A stretch of 5,643 bases of DNA from an uncultured bacterium (GTDB lineage Bacteria > Actinomycetota > Coriobacteriia > Coriobacteriales > Coriobacteriaceae), in contig CAJMPE010000126.1 of assembly GCA_905215275.1 (NCBI GenBank), forward strand, positions 1 to 5,643, read 5' to 3'. Each line of letters opens with the position of its first letter. Positions within the stretch are counted from its first letter, which is position 1. The position numbers and the translations under genes were made by a program. The notes under the pieces were generated by a model. It ran no database searches and was not told where the DNA came from. It worked only from the letters and a program-made list of their open reading frames with translations. Positions 5,447 to 5,643 of the stretch are shown one piece after another.

Positions 5447-5643
5447 ATGGCTGCGTCTGTGCTGAGTGTGCGAGTGGACTCGTCAATTAAAGATTCATTT
5501 GCCGAGCTGTGCGAAGAACTTGGCATGACTTCGTCTGTTGCGGTCAATATGTTTATGAGACAGATGCTGCGCGAGCGCTCGCTGCCGTTTGTTCCTTCAC
5601 TCGGTAAAAGCTCTGCGAGCGAAAGCGCTGCGGCGGGCATTTT
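5447..5643 (+). CDS. RelB/DinJ-family antitoxin, N-terminal part (3' end outside window)
   Basis: The first 65 codons of a small protein that runs off the window end. Residues 5-49 fit the RelB/DinJ ribbon-helix-helix pattern: a short beta strand VLSVRVD (5-11), IKDSFAELCEELGM (14-27) as the first helix, a T/S turn, AVNMFMRQMLRERSLPF (32-48) as the second helix, and the family's closing LPF. These antitoxins bind DNA as dimers and neutralise a RelE/YafQ-type mRNA-cleaving toxin, normally encoded immediately downstream. The start is fixed by a perfect AGGAGG (5436-5441) five bases before ATG. It begins 42 bases after the LacI-type gene stop and has its own promoter. Its codons are less GC-biased than those of the preceding genes, as often seen in horizontally moved toxin-antitoxin loci. 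The toxin itself is not visible. Confidence 0.85.
   Translation, partial: MAASVLSVRVDSSIKDSFAELCEELGMTSSVAVNMFMRQMLRERSLPFVPSLGKSSASESAAAGI

Noticed and set aside
4522..5640. Minus-strand frames 4522-5076, 5150-5383 and 5416-5640
   Set aside because: They lie opposite well-supported plus-strand genes, have low-complexity Ser/Arg/Ala composition and no ribosome sites or motifs.

Overview
The window is a co-oriented (+ strand), GC-rich stretch of a bacterial chromosome. Codon use favours G or C at third positions, gaps are short, and the gaps are AT-richer than the genes. The Kdp sequences, the single-chain old-yellow-enzyme reductase and the general style suggest an anaerobic gut actinobacterium of the Coriobacteriia, with Collinsella the best guess. 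That assignment comes from overall impression, since no marker gene such as rRNA is present.

Layout: (1) 1-1160 is the end of a potassium-uptake operon, the 3' part of kdpB followed by complete kdpC. (2) 1161-1407 is a gap holding a long inverted repeat with a T-run (probable kdp terminator, possibly part of a larger palindromic element), then a perfect 11-bp inverted repeat that brackets an extended -10 promoter. (3) 1408-3357 is a 649-residue flavin/iron-sulfur reductase of the 2,4-dienoyl-CoA reductase / enoate reductase / trimethylamine dehydrogenase type. (4) 3358-3563 is a structured gap with a hairpin terminator and several mutually exclusive stems, ending in a weak promoter. (5) 3564-4256 is a GntR-family, FCD-type regulator. 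(6) 4382-5404 is a LacI-family regulator. (7) From 5447 to the window end is the start of a RelB/DinJ-type antitoxin gene, preceded by a strong palindrome over its promoter; its toxin partner should lie just outside.

How they fit together: kdpB and kdpC encode subunits of the high-affinity K+ pump KdpFABC and are independent of the rest. The reductase looks like a single-gene unit with its own promoter, a candidate operator and a terminator. The GntR/FCD protein just downstream is a natural candidate to control it, but this is inferred from proximity alone. The LacI regulator has no sugar operon inside the window. I see no mobile element, tRNA, rRNA or CRISPR. The most distinctive signals are the palindromes in the gaps and the unusual active-site region of the reductase. 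I found no convincing new multi-gene system.
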